A stretch of 64,000 bases of DNA from Haematospirillum sp. H4485 (GTDB lineage: Bacteria > Pseudomonadota > Alphaproteobacteria > Rhodospirillales > Rhodospirillaceae): NCBI RefSeq assembly GCF_012102745.1, contig NZ_JAAVSY010000003.1:62001-126000 (forward strand), read 5' to 3'. The translations under genes were made by a program, and so were the position numbers. The notes under the pieces are model-generated. The model was not told the DNA's origin, ran no database searches, and saw only the letters and a list, made by a program, of their open reading frames with translations. Below, piece by piece: positions 45,898-55,402 of the stretch. Within the stretch, counting starts at the first letter, position 1. Every line of letters begins with the position of its first letter.

Positions 45898-46123
45898 GAT
45901 CAACCTTCTTGCAATGGACAACACAGCACCGCAAGCAACCAAGGGTACCTATGCGGCCCGGCCAGAATAGACCTCTCTTGTCATGATAGGAAGTACAGTG
46001 TTTCCCGGCAGTGAATCTGGTCGTTTGAGCGTAGCCCTCTTCTGTCGGGGATGCCATCATGGGCTTGTGGGGCCGGAGGTCTCCCTATCCGATCCGGGTC
46101 CCTGGTTACAGGAGAGGTGTAGC

Positions 46124-46555
46124 GTGAGCGTTTCCATCCTGCATCACGAAGAGGCTCTGAGCCTGAAGTCGCTGTCCTTTGACGAAGAGGGTTCGGTTTC
46201 GCGCCGCCGGACCATTGGTCCTCTTGACTTCTCTTTTTCCAGTCACGGGCTGACGTGGAGTTGTCGTTTCCTTGAGAAGCAGGGGCGGGCTCGTCTGACA
46301 ATGGCAACCAGCATCTGCTCGGTTCCGGGGCGCCCGGAGCGGATGGAGGCGATTGCAGCCCTGATCCGGGCTGCAAAAACGGCTGGCCTGCACTTTACCA
46401 TCCAGGAGGGGCATGTGCTCCTTTTTGATCACCATCCCCTGTCGATACCTGTAACGCCCGTGCGTCTTCTGACTGCCCTGACGAAGAAGGTCTTGGTCTG
46501 CAAGCCATGGGCCATTGCGCTACAAGATGCGGCCTCCGGTGCCCTGTTCCGCTGA
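46124..46555 (+). CDS. Protein of unknown function
   Basis: 143 residues from GTG 46124, with GGAG nine bases upstream; the frame is open to 45983 without a good start. Soluble, no known motif. Contains a repeated Arg/Lys-rich beginning and a hydrophobic core strand (HVLLFDHHPLSIPVTPV). Convergent with the LysM gene. Confidence 0.6.
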   Translation: MSVSILHHEEALSLKSLSFDEEGSVSRRRTIGPLDFSFSSHGLTWSCRFLEKQGRARLTMATSICSVPGRPERMEAIAALIRAAKTAGLHFTIQEGHVLLFDHHPLSIPVTPVRLLTALTKKVLVCKPWAIALQDAASGALFR

Positions 46556-46561
46556 AGGCGG

Positions 46562-47638
46562 TCAGGATTCTTTGCTGCGGGATGATGGAACCACAAAGAT
46601 CTGACCTGGGTAAATCAGGTCAGGATCCCGGATTTGACCACGGTTCGCATCGTAGATAACGGTGTAGGCCAGTCCATCGCCATACGCACGGCGAGCCAGT
46701 CGCCACAGACTGTTTCCTTCCTGTACGATAACGCGGCGGCCTTCGGGCATGGAGTCCATCTCTATCCTTTGGAAGGGCAGCTCGATACGGGCTTTGACCG
46801 CTCCCTTGTCATCCACAAAGTCGGCTCGCAGAGTGTGATCACCCAAGGCGGCTTTCTGTTCCGGGCGGATACGCCATATTCCTGCTTCCCGTGACTGAGC
46901 CTCGCCTGCCGGGTTGTTGTCCAGATACAGGCGGATCAGCCCCGGTCCGGATGAGCGGCCAGACACTGCAAGGGTGCCGTTCCGGTCGTAATCAATGGTA
47001 TCAAGAGAGAGAAGGCTCCCCTCTGGAAGGGGCGCGGCACCTTGCAACAAGGTACTTTCACCGGTCTTCTGGTCGGAACGCACAGCCAGTGTCCGCGTGC
47101 CTTTGTGTTCCGGCACAACCAGTATCACAACATCGCGTGACGGAATATCCGTCCCATTCTGGTCTGTGGCTCTCAATGTCAGCTCGCGGGAGCCTGGTGG
47201 CAGAGGTTGATCCGGAAGGAAGACCCATTCACCGCGTGCGTCTGTGATGACTTTGCCCAGTTCCCGCATGCCGTCCATCACAACAACTGTGCTACCCACC
47301 GGTGCCCGTCCGGCAATGACGGTATTGCCTTCGGGGTCAATGCGTACAACGTCAAACGATGCTTCCCGGGTTGCATACATTGTCGGGGCAGGCATGGATG
47401 GGGGGATGTCTGTCCCGGGCGTTGGCAGAACAGCTTGCACATCGGTTGATGGTCTCTGGATTGCGGGGGTTGCGACAGACAGGGGGGCAACCGTATTGCC
47501 TTCGTACGTTATCCAGGCCAGAAGCGCGGCTGTTCCTGCAAGCCCAACCCCGACGGCGACAAGGAACAACGGCTTGCGGAACAAGGGCACGGCACCACGT
47601 GCGGCCTTGGTGGCTGTCTGGTTTTTCTTTGCTGTCAT
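46562..47638 (-). CDS. LysM-domain membrane-anchored protein
   Basis: 358 residues: an N-terminal transmembrane helix (PLFLVAVGVGLAGTAALLAWI), a Pro/Thr-rich linker, two or three Ig-like beta repeats (about 95-305, for example GRAPVGSTVVVMDG, SGRSSGPGLIRLY), and a C-terminal LysM domain (QEGNSLWRLARRAYGDGLAYTVIYDANRG). LysM binds peptidoglycan, so it likely anchors or acts at the cell wall. Confidence 0.9.
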   Translation of the reverse strand: MTAKKNQTATKAARGAVPLFRKPLFLVAVGVGLAGTAALLAWITYEGNTVAPLSVATPAIQRPSTDVQAVLPTPGTDIPPSMPAPTMYATREASFDVVRIDPEGNTVIAGRAPVGSTVVVMDGMRELGKVITDARGEWVFLPDQPLPPGSRELTLRATDQNGTDIPSRDVVILVVPEHKGTRTLAVRSDQKTGESTLLQGAAPLPEGSLLSLDTIDYDRNGTLAVSGRSSGPGLIRLYLDNNPAGEAQSREAGIWRIRPEQKAALGDHTLRADFVDDKGAVKARIELPFQRIEMDSMPEGRRVIVQEGNSLWRLARRAYGDGLAYTVIYDANRGQIRDPDLIYPGQIFVVPSSRSKES

Positions 47639-47762
47639 GTCCGCAAGTCCAATGTCTGGCGCAAACTGTCTCGGTGGAGTGGTCTGCTCTTTATGCCTGA
47701 AGATGCACCGTACGGCAAATGTTCCCGCTCAATCATGCAAGGCTATGTGGTGAAAAATCCAT

Positions 47763-48593
47763 CTATGGGTTGCGGTTTGCAAGGGCCAGAATGCATCCGG
47801 CCATAACAGGGATCGAAGCAAGAAGAGCGGCCCATAAGGGCTTGGCCCACACAGGACCGGGCATGCGGCGTGCCGTTGGGCCGGCAAAAAGACCAAGCCC
47901 TGTAATCAGGAGGGGGAGGATGGATCCGGGCCACCGTGCTCCCAGCCCTTGCGCCAGGCCAAGAAGAGCGCCACCTCCACCAAGAATCGCCGATGATGAC
48001 AGCCCTGTTCCTAGCGGACTGGCCAGAACAAGAACGCCAGCTGTAGCTGCAGCCAAGGCAAAGGCCGGTCCTGTCACCGGCTCTGCCTTGATAACCGAGG
48101 CGATCAGCCCGATGCCAATGGCAAGGACCAAGAGAATGGACAGCCCCTGTGTGCTGCGTTCGGGTTTGTGATGAAGATCAAGGCCAAGCAGCGTTGTAAC
48201 CCAGACCATCGTTAAAAGGATGCAGCCCACCATGAGTTCCATGCGCGTTACCGGTCCGGCTGGAAGACGGGTCGGGAAGCCGAAAGCGGCCCAGATACAC
48301 ACCGCAGCAAATAAAAGAATGAACGGAACGCGCAGCCATCGGCGGGCATCGGTGCTGTCCAGCACGATACCCGCCAAGGCTCCCCCCAAGGCAACATGTG
48401 CCGTTTGCTCAAGAAGTCCTTCCGTACTGAAAGAGAACCCTGACATCCAGGCCCAGCTGGCAAGAAAACCGGCGGGAATGCCGCTGGCTGCCAAGGCTTG
48501 ACCATGGCCGGGACCTCCGGTCATCCGAATGATACACGAGACAGTCACGGCTAGGCCGAAAGCAAAGGATACGGGTGCAATCAGGTCATTCAT
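47763..48593 (-). CDS. Multi-spanning membrane protein of unknown function
   Basis: 276 residues from ATG 48593, with about eight hydrophobic segments (for example LIAPVSFAFGLAVTVSC, ILLVLAIGIGLIASVI). Gly/Ala-rich throughout. No family motif recognised. A frame-open extension to GTG 48644 is unlikely. Alone on its strand before the HNH gene. Confidence 0.7.
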   Translation of the reverse strand: MNDLIAPVSFAFGLAVTVSCIIRMTGGPGHGQALAASGIPAGFLASWAWMSGFSFSTEGLLEQTAHVALGGALAGIVLDSTDARRWLRVPFILLFAAVCIWAAFGFPTRLPAGPVTRMELMVGCILLTMVWVTTLLGLDLHHKPERSTQGLSILLVLAIGIGLIASVIKAEPVTGPAFALAAATAGVLVLASPLGTGLSSSAILGGGGALLGLAQGLGARWPGSILPLLITGLGLFAGPTARRMPGPVWAKPLWAALLASIPVMAGCILALANRNP

Positions 48594-48738
48594 TTGGTCT
48601 TCTGGGATCGGTTGTTCGAAAGGCTGCTCCAGAGTCCGGGGCACGGCTTTGAAGAGGGGGATTGTCTGTGATATCTGCTCTGGTCAAAGGCGCATGCACC
48701 CCCGATACACAACAGATCCAAGATATCCGGGAAGGAGA

Positions 48739-49362
48739 TTACCCGGTTTCCAGTTCGCTGTCCCAGTAAAGATAGTCACGCCAGCTTTCGTGCAGCCAGT
48801 TGTGTGGAAAAATCCGACCGATATCCCGAAGCTGGTGACTGGACGGGCGGAACGGTTCACGTATCAGGGGCATGTAGGCTTCCGAGGGAGTCCGGTTGGC
48901 TTTGCGGAGATTGCAGCACCCGCACGCAGCCACCACATTGATCCAGTTCGTCCGCCCTCCGCGAGAGCGGGGAATAACATGATCGAAAGTCAGATCGTGT
49001 GTTGGAAGTCGTCGTCCGCAGTACTGACAGCGGAACTGGTCGCGCAGGAAAACATTGAAGCGGGTGAAGGCGGGGTTTCGGGCGGGGGGGGCGTAGTCTT
49101 TAAGGGCTATGACACTGGGGAGTCGGAATTCTACGGATGGCGATCGAACAACCCTGTCATATTCCGATATTACATTGACCCGTCCCAGAAACACGGCCCT
49201 GACGGCATCCTGCCAAGACCACAGGGAGAGCGGGAAGTAACTCAAGGGCCTGAAATCAGCATTCAGGACCAAGGCCGGGGATTTTTCGAGCGTTGCCAGC
49301 AAGGTCGTTCCCCTCTTGCTTTGGGAACGGGGCTGTGCGATGTCCGTTCCCGATGCTCCCAT
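48739..49362 (-). CDS. HNH endonuclease
   Basis: 207 residues from ATG 49362; TTG 49389 would add 9. HNH core: FRCQYCGRRLPTHDLTFDHVIPRSRGG with CxxC (zinc), then the second CxxC in AACGCCNLRKANRTP. Members of this stand-alone alphaproteobacterial HNH group are common; biological role unsettled. N terminus runs opposite to gluQ. Confidence 0.9.
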   Translation of the reverse strand: MGASGTDIAQPRSQSKRGTTLLATLEKSPALVLNADFRPLSYFPLSLWSWQDAVRAVFLGRVNVISEYDRVVRSPSVEFRLPSVIALKDYAPPARNPAFTRFNVFLRDQFRCQYCGRRLPTHDLTFDHVIPRSRGGRTNWINVVAACGCCNLRKANRTPSEAYMPLIREPFRPSSHQLRDIGRIFPHNWLHESWRDYLYWDSELETG

Positions 49363-49448
49363 GGTGCGCGTCTTGTCTGTTCTTGTCAAAGCCCTGGGGT
49401 GGGTTGCTGTTGACGGGACATGTCAGCCCGCAATCCCCGGAAAACAAA

Positions 49449-50288
49449 ATGCCTGATGTTACCCGCTTTGCCCCCAGTCCTACGGGCTATCTCCACTTGG
49501 GCCATGTTTTTTCCGCGTGTTATGCCTGCCGGCAGGCGGGTCCCGGTGGGCGATTCCTGCTGCGGATTGAGGACATTGATCAAACACGCTGTCAGGACAG
49601 GTATGCAAACGCCCTGATTGATGATCTGGCGTGGCTTGGATTGTCTTGGGAGCATCCCGTCCGTTACCAGTCGCAGCATCTTGGTACATACAGTCTTGCC
49701 TTGGGACAGCTTGAAAATCAGGGGCTGATTTACCCTTGTTTCTGTACCCGTTCCGATATTATGCGGGAAGTGGGGGATATTCACCGTGCTCCCCATGGTC
49801 CTTATGGCCTTTTATACCCGGGGACATGCCGCTCCTTGCCGCGTCATGAGTCTGAGCGGCGTCGGGAATCAGGGGTTCCATATGCCTTGCGGCTGGATAT
49901 GCAAGCGGCTCTGAGCCGGACTGGCTCTCTCAGCTGGAGAGACGGCAGCCGGGGTCTTGTCGGGGTGCCAACGGATGGACTTGGCGATGTTGTCCTGGCA
50001 CGCAAGGATACGCCGACCAGCTATCATCTTGCTGTTACCCTGGATGATGCTTTGCAGGGTGTGACATTGGTAACGCGGGGCGAGGACCTGTTTCAGGCCA
50101 CCCATGTCCACCGTATCCTGCAGGCGCTTCTGGAGCTTCCGGTCCCGCAGTATCACCATCACCCCCTTCTGTTGGATCCGCAGGGGCGGCGCTATGCCAA
50201 GCGCGACCGGTCTGTCACGATACGATCCCTCAGGGCAGCCGGGGCCACCCCTCAGGATATTCTGGCCATGATCGACCGGAAGGGGTGA
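49449..50288 (+). CDS. gluQ: Glutamyl-Q tRNA(Asp) synthetase
   Basis: Attaches glutamate to queuosine in tRNA(Asp). 279 residues from ATG 49449. Class I signature: TRFAPSPTGYLHLGH (HIGH), LLRIEDIDQTR, and RYAKRDRSVTI in place of KMSKS. It lacks the anticodon-binding domain of GltX, as expected. A CFCTRSD segment may hold the zinc-site remnant. Confidence 0.95.
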   Translation: MPDVTRFAPSPTGYLHLGHVFSACYACRQAGPGGRFLLRIEDIDQTRCQDRYANALIDDLAWLGLSWEHPVRYQSQHLGTYSLALGQLENQGLIYPCFCTRSDIMREVGDIHRAPHGPYGLLYPGTCRSLPRHESERRRESGVPYALRLDMQAALSRTGSLSWRDGSRGLVGVPTDGLGDVVLARKDTPTSYHLAVTLDDALQGVTLVTRGEDLFQATHVHRILQALLELPVPQYHHHPLLLDPQGRRYAKRDRSVTIRSLRAAGATPQDILAMIDRKG

Positions 50289-50906
50289 TCAGGTTTCCGT
50301 TGCGCGTACCGTGTTTTTATCATGCGTTGGTGTCTGATCCATGTGGTGCAGTCCGGCACGAAGGTAATCCCACCCGGTTACAGCTGTCAGAAGGGCGGCA
50401 ATCCAGAGCAGGACCGTTCCGATATGTTCTGCCGGTAACCAGGATGGCGCAGCTGATCCCACCAGCAGAACCGGCAGGGCAACCATCTGAACGCCGGTCT
50501 TCCACTTGGCCAAGTTGGTCACGGGCAATCCCACCTTGGCTTCAGCCAGAAATTCCCGCAAGCCTGACACCAGAATCTCCCGACACAGGATAACCAGCGC
50601 CGGGAGAACACCCCATGCATCGATCCGGTGAAAAGCAACCAGCATCATCAGGACAGAAGCAACCAGAAGCTTGTCGGCAATCGGGTCCAGGAAACGTCCC
50701 AGACTGGACACCTGTTGCCATCGGCGCGCCAGCCAGCCATCCAGAAAATCGGATATTCCGGCCAAGGAGAACAGCCCGAGGGCAATCCAGCGCATGGTTG
50801 GTGAATCAAGGTAAAACGTGGCAACCAGCAACGGGATTGCCACAATGCGGAACAATGTCAGCAGGTTTGGCAGGCTGGACACGATGCAAGAAGCTCCCCG
50901 GAGCAT
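50289..50906 (-). CDS. pgsA: CDP-diacylglycerol-glycerol-3-phosphate 3-phosphatidyltransferase
   Basis: Makes phosphatidylglycerophosphate. 205 residues from ATG 50906; the frame is open to 50957, overlapping uvrC, and GTG 50882 has a better SD. CDP-alcohol motif: SDFLDGWLARRWQQVSSLGRFLDPIADK. Four to five transmembrane helices. It follows uvrC closely, as in many proteobacteria. Confidence 0.94.
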   Translation of the reverse strand: MLRGASCIVSSLPNLLTLFRIVAIPLLVATFYLDSPTMRWIALGLFSLAGISDFLDGWLARRWQQVSSLGRFLDPIADKLLVASVLMMLVAFHRIDAWGVLPALVILCREILVSGLREFLAEAKVGLPVTNLAKWKTGVQMVALPVLLVGSAAPSWLPAEHIGTVLLWIAALLTAVTGWDYLRAGLHHMDQTPTHDKNTVRATET

Positions 50907-50931
50907 GGACAATGAAACAATCCGGCACAGT

Positions 50932-52821
50932 TTAGCGGCCGGGATGGAAGTAACCATAGATTTTTTTTGCCAGCGCCTGGCTTATTCCCTCTACAGCAGA
51001 TAAATCACTGATGCCGGCTGCGGCTATGCCACGTGCTGAACCAAACGCGTTTAAAAGGGCTTTTTTACGGCGAGGACCAATGCCTGGCAGATTGTCCAGG
51101 GTTGAGGTACCGATCGCCCGTGATCGTTTTGCCCTGTGTGTGCCGTTGGCAAAGCGATGCGCTTCATCCCGCAGTCTTTGCAGGAAGTAATGTACTGGAT
51201 GGGATGGTGGCAGGGTAAACGGCTCCCGTCCGGGTTGGTGATAGGTTTCACGTCCGGCATTCCGGTCCGGACCTTTGGCAATACAGATCAGGTGGACGTT
51301 GTTGATGTTCAGGCTTTCCAGAACGCCCAAGGCGGCATTCATCTGTCCGGCACCGCCATCAACCAGGATAACATCTGGATAGGTACTGCCTTCGTTATCC
51401 CCAGCCTTGCCACGGCGAAAGCGTCGGGCAAGAACTTCCCGCATCATGCCAAAGTCATCGCCGGGTGTTATGTTGTCTCCACGAATGGAGAATGTGCGAT
51501 AAGCCTGTCGCACAAAGCCTTCCGGTCCTGCGACAATCATACCGCCTACAGCGTGGGTACCCTGGATATGGGCATTGTCATATACCTCAATGCGTTCCGG
51601 CGGAGCAGGAAGGGCAAAAACTGTGGCCATCTCCTGAAGAAGAGTGCGCTGGGCCGATGTTTCGGCCATGCGCCTTCCCAAAGCTTCCCGGGCGTTGGTC
51701 AGAGTGTGTTCAACGGCCTTCATTTTGCTGCCACGGCGCGGAATGCGTACATCAACCCTGTGTTCGCATCGCAAACGCAGGGCATGCTCGAGTGTTGTGT
51801 GATCCAGTACATCTTCTGACAGCAGTACCAAGGGGGGAGGTTGGTGGGTTGCGTAGAACTGTCCGACAAAGGCCTCCAGTATGGCGCCGGATTTGTCTTC
51901 GAACGCATGATATGGAAAATAGGCCCGGTTGCCCCAGTTCTGCCCACCCCGGAAAAAGAAAACCTGGATACAGGTTTGTCCACCAGCCTGGTACAAGGCG
52001 ATGACATCGGCATCGGCCAGTCCTTCGACATTAATATCTTGGTGTGCCTGAACCTGCGACAAGGCTTTCAGCCGGTCGCGCAAACGGGCGGCCTGCTCAA
52101 ACTCCAGTGCTTCGGCATGAGCTTCCATGTGTTGCACAAGCTGCTGGCGAATTTCGGTGCTGCGACCTGACAGGAAAGACCGGGCCTGGTCCAGCAATGT
52201 TGCATACTCGCTCTGTTCGACGTGGTTGACGCATGGTGCGCAGCATCGCCGTATCTGGTGTAAAAGGCAGGGGCGGCTGCGGTTGGCAAAAACCGAGTCT
52301 GTACAGGTACGGAGCAGAAATGCCTTTTGCAGGATGGACAAGGTCTCGGTGACAGCTCCGGCTGATGCAAAGGGACCAAAATATTCCCCGGGAAGGTCGC
52401 GTGCTCCGCGGTGTTTGACCAGCCTGGGAAAGTCATGCCCACTCGTGATGACAACATAGGGGAAGGATTTGTCATCGCGTAGCAGGATATTGAAGCGTGG
52501 TTTCAGCTTTTTGATCAGGTTGGATTCCAGAAGCAGGGCTTCGGCTTCGGTATGTGTGGTCACAATGTCCATGGACATTGTTTCCCGTACCATCCGTTGC
52601 AGGCGCAAGGACAGGGATTCTGGTCGCGTATAGGCGACAACCCGTTTCTTCAGGCTTTTGGCTTTCCCAACGTACAGGACCACTCCCTGCTCATCCAGCA
52701 TCCGGTATACGCCCGGAGAGTCCGGAAGGGTCTTCAGGACAGAGCGTATCAACGCCTCGCCGCGCATGGCTTCTGGTGCGGTGTCATGGTTGTCTGATGG
52801 AGAGGGTGGGCGCTTGCTCAT
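50932..52821 (-). CDS. uvrC: UvrABC system protein C
   Basis: Makes both incisions in nucleotide excision repair. 629 residues: GIY-YIG domain (DSPGVYRMLDEQGVVLYVGKAKSLKKRV), Cys-rich region CLLHQIRRCCAPC, UVR domain (about 200-240), RNase H-like endonuclease (VYDNAHIQGTHAVGGMIV, DVILVDGGAGQ), and tandem helix-hairpin-helix at the C terminus (LDNLPGIGPRRKKALLNAFG). Confidence 0.97.
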   Translation of the reverse strand: MSKRPPSPSDNHDTAPEAMRGEALIRSVLKTLPDSPGVYRMLDEQGVVLYVGKAKSLKKRVVAYTRPESLSLRLQRMVRETMSMDIVTTHTEAEALLLESNLIKKLKPRFNILLRDDKSFPYVVITSGHDFPRLVKHRGARDLPGEYFGPFASAGAVTETLSILQKAFLLRTCTDSVFANRSRPCLLHQIRRCCAPCVNHVEQSEYATLLDQARSFLSGRSTEIRQQLVQHMEAHAEALEFEQAARLRDRLKALSQVQAHQDINVEGLADADVIALYQAGGQTCIQVFFFRGGQNWGNRAYFPYHAFEDKSGAILEAFVGQFYATHQPPPLVLLSEDVLDHTTLEHALRLRCEHRVDVRIPRRGSKMKAVEHTLTNAREALGRRMAETSAQRTLLQEMATVFALPAPPERIEVYDNAHIQGTHAVGGMIVAGPEGFVRQAYRTFSIRGDNITPGDDFGMMREVLARRFRRGKAGDNEGSTYPDVILVDGGAGQMNAALGVLESLNINNVHLICIAKGPDRNAGRETYHQPGREPFTLPPSHPVHYFLQRLRDEAHRFANGTHRAKRSRAIGTSTLDNLPGIGPRRKKALLNAFGSARGIAAAGISDLSAVEGISQALAKKIYGYFHPGR

Positions 52822-53250
52822 GGTATGTTCTATCGCACGGGGGTCCCTGATCCGTCAAAGGCCCACGGTGGGCTGACATGGACTCTCTTTTCCGGCTGTC
52901 CACGGAATCTGTGGATAAAGTCGTGCATGATATGGGTGCTCTATCCTGAGTCCCCCGTAACGCCTTACTATCAAGCCATTTGCCTAAAAAATAGGCAAAT
53001 TTTCTGTTTAATGATGGAGGGAAGCTTCAGGCGATACTGGAATACCTTACGATCTGAAACGGCCTTGGTGTTGATAACGTACGGCAAGAGTAGGAGTAAG
53101 TGTGTGGATATCCTGTTTGCGTAATTATCCTGTTTTACAAAGAAAGTCAGTATAGCCACCTGTTTGAGACGTCGTGCTATTTTATCCACAACCATGAGGC
53201 GCCACCATGATCATGAATGGTCCTTTCCGGGCGGTTGTTCAACAGCAGTC
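52822..53250. other. Gene-free interval between uvrC and folB
   Basis: 429 bases, AT-rich in the second half. It contains a perfect nine-base inverted repeat ATTTGCCTA/TAGGCAAAT (52978-52986 with 52992-53000) and likely the uvrC promoter. One short frame crosses it without good start signals. Nothing else seen. Confidence 0.45.
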
Positions 53251-53733
53251 TCAGGGAGGAAGGAGGTGGCTCAGCCGTTCAATTTCCACCCCGACAATGG
53301 CATCGGGGATTACATCCAGCTTTTCGATGCGCACCCGGGCCGAGCGGATCCGGCGATCCTGCAGGCAAATGTCGGCAATGCGGGTTGCCATGGTCTCCAC
53401 TAGGTTGACATGACCGTCATGGGCAACGGACCGGACACAGTGGCAAATGTGTTCGTAACAGACCACTCCGGCCAGGTCATCATGTTGTGTTCCTGGCTGC
53501 TCCAGAACCCCAAGGTCAACATTGACACGGACCCGCTGGGGAGCTGTGTGTTCGTGTTTGTAGACGCCGATCAGGCACGATACGATCATGTCGCGTACGA
53601 AGACGTGGCGGATCCTGTGCGATGCATTGGCAATGGATGGTATGACAGGCTTTATTGGCGCAAGAACGGGGCCAGAGGGGTGGTCTGTATGGTCTACGGG
53701 GCCCGGTTCGGGCTTGGCTAGCCGTGTGGTCAT
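53251..53733 (-). CDS. folB: Dihydroneopterin aldolase (FolB) with N-terminal extension
   Basis: Folate synthesis. 160 residues; the core matches FolB (RDMIVSCLIGVYKHE, LGVLEQPGTQHDDLAGVVCYEH, VIPDAIVGVEIER). The first 40 or so residues are Pro-rich and not part of the fold, giving a protein longer than the usual 120. It follows a pteridine-reductase-like gene with 46 bases between them, which supports a shared folate or pterin role. Confidence 0.93.
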   Translation of the reverse strand: MTTRLAKPEPGPVDHTDHPSGPVLAPIKPVIPSIANASHRIRHVFVRDMIVSCLIGVYKHEHTAPQRVRVNVDLGVLEQPGTQHDDLAGVVCYEHICHCVRSVAHDGHVNLVETMATRIADICLQDRRIRSARVRIEKLDVIPDAIVGVEIERLSHLLPP

Positions 53734-53779
53734 TAAAAACAGTACTCCGGGTACGGAACGGGAATCAAAAGAGCCCCTG

Positions 53780-54571
53780 TTATCTCTTTATTCTTCGGGG
53801 GGGGGTGCCGGGGGCGGGAAAACTCCAACCAAGATGCTGCCCGCCATCCAAGGCTATCATTTGGCCTGTCATGGACCGGGCTGCAACAAGAAAGCGCACA
53901 GCATCGGCAATTTCTGACGGGTTGGTCCCGTGATGCAGGGGGACGTTGTCGCACTGCGCACGGAACTGTTCTTCCGTTTGCCGGCTGCTGGGAAGTGTCG
54001 GGCCGGGCCCTATGGCATTAACCCGTATGCGTGGTGACAGGGCCAGGGCCAAGGTCTGTGTCAAAGCCCAGAGTCCGGCCTTTGAAAGGGTATAGGTCAT
54101 GAAATGGGGAGTTAGATTCCAGACCCGCTGGTCAATAATGTTAACAATACAGCCCTGTTGATCAGCTGTCAGCATGGATGCCATGCTCTGGGCCAGGACA
54201 AATGGTGCTCTGAGATTGGTCTCCATGTGATGATCCCAGCTGTCCCGGGTGGCCGTTACCACATCGTCATAGGTAAACGTTGATGCATTGTTGACCAAGA
54301 TGCCGATGGAACCCAAGTGGCTGGTAACTTTTTGGCACATGCTTTCTGTTTCATCATCCCGTGCCAGATTGGCCCGGGCAACAATGGCTTTTCCGCCCTT
54401 GGCTTCGATTTCGGCAACAACCTGGTGAGCTTCTGTTGTTGATGTGTGGCAGTGCACAGCCACAGCGATGCCATCGGCAGCCAGAGAAAGGGCGATCTCG
54501 CGTCCAATCCGGCGCCCGGCACCGGTCACCAGAGCTGTCGGGGGAAGTGTTGGAGGCAAGGTGCAGGCCAC
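53780..54571 (-). CDS. SDR oxidoreductase, pteridine/dihydromonapterin reductase-like (FolM type)
   Basis: 263 residues from GTG 54571, which has GGAG eight bases upstream. Rossmann motif is TALVTGAGRRIGREIA; TGxxxRIG is the FolM/PTR1 variant. NNAS, catalytic Asp in IIDQRVW (Asp replaces the usual Ser, as in PTR1), YTLSKAGL for Tyr-x-x-x-Lys. It likely reduces dihydromonapterin or dihydropteridine with NADPH. Immediately upstream of folB. Confidence 0.85.
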   Translation of the reverse strand: MACTLPPTLPPTALVTGAGRRIGREIALSLAADGIAVAVHCHTSTTEAHQVVAEIEAKGGKAIVARANLARDDETESMCQKVTSHLGSIGILVNNASTFTYDDVVTATRDSWDHHMETNLRAPFVLAQSMASMLTADQQGCIVNIIDQRVWNLTPHFMTYTLSKAGLWALTQTLALALSPRIRVNAIGPGPTLPSSRQTEEQFRAQCDNVPLHHGTNPSEIADAVRFLVAARSMTGQMIALDGGQHLGWSFPAPGTPPRRIKR

Positions 54572-54918
54572 AGGGGTCTCTCCGTCGGGTAGAAAATCAG
54601 CCCTCTTTCCTGCCCTGACAAAGGCATTCTGTCCAGTCCTGCCGTGTCGGAACCCGACTCCGGTGCATTGTGGCCCGGCTTTGGGTTTCCATCGCTGGCC
54701 TTGTGGAAAGACTGTCGCCCACGGGACACAGGGTATTTCTCTGTATACGAGCGGGTTCACGATGTTTTCGGCGTCCGTTGGGCCTGTTCGTTGCCCCGGG
54801 ACTATCGTCAGGAATTGACTTGAATATTGGATAAAATTAAGACTTACGCACATAAGCACTGTGGAATGCGCCGGGCCTTGCTGCGGCGCCCTCTTGATTC
54901 GGGAAGGAAGCAACGAAC
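54572..54918. other. Gene-free interval upstream of the SDR gene
   Basis: 347 bases between divergent genes. Open frames here lack starts and family resemblance. The end nearer 54830 is AT-rich and is the likely promoter for the plus-strand gene. No other structure seen. Confidence 0.35.
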
Positions 54919-55332
54919 ATGGCCAGATACTGGATAGTCGGAACGGTCTTCTCGATTGTAGCGGCTGCGGCGCTATATGGATCAGCGGCCCTTGCCAAGA
55001 CGGCAACCGGGCCTTCTGTTATCTTGCTGATCGTATGCCTTCTGGCAGGTTTCGGGATTTTCCGGACCATATCCATTGCCTTCGCCCCTGATGCCGCGCA
55101 AGAGGAGTCACCGGAGCCTTGGCGTGGTACATTGGCAACAGTCGGTGTTTTGCTGGTTGGTCTGGTTGCGCTCTTTCTCTACATCGGCACTTATGTTGCC
55201 GGTGTATTTGGTGTTAGTGGCTTCCTGACTTTGCCTGCTGTCTTGTTGACGTTCCTAGCCTTGATCCTGGTTGTCATGCTGACAGGAGGCAAGGTTGAGG
55301 GTGAGGGCGAACGTCACGACGGAATGCCCTGA
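54919..55332 (+). CDS. Small multi-spanning membrane protein of unknown function
   Basis: 137 residues, four hydrophobic segments (for example VILLIVCLLAGFGIF, LLVGLVALFLYIGTYVAGVFG). AAGGAA precedes ATG 54919. No family recognised. A strong hairpin follows. Confidence 0.68.
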   Translation: MARYWIVGTVFSIVAAAALYGSAALAKTATGPSVILLIVCLLAGFGIFRTISIAFAPDAAQEESPEPWRGTLATVGVLLVGLVALFLYIGTYVAGVFGVSGFLTLPAVLLTFLALILVVMLTGGKVEGEGERHDGMP

Positions 55333-55362
55333 AGATACGGTGTGTTGAGAGGATCAGCGTAT

Positions 55363-55400
55363 GGGGTGTGCCCTTTGGTCGGGCATCACCCCTTTGTTTT
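55363..55400. terminator. Convergent terminator before creA
   Basis: Stem GGGGTGTGCCC with GGGCATCACCCC at about 55363-55392 with one bulge, followed by TTTGTTTT on the plus strand. Confidence 0.75.
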
Positions 55401-55402
55401 CA

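Noticed and set aside
48529-49413. 294-residue plus-strand open frame over the HNH gene
   Set aside because: Antisense to a protein with a clear HNH motif; no start signals.
52825-53124. 99-residue plus-strand frame between uvrC and folB
   Set aside because: No ribosome binding site, biased composition and an inverted repeat within it; looks non-coding.
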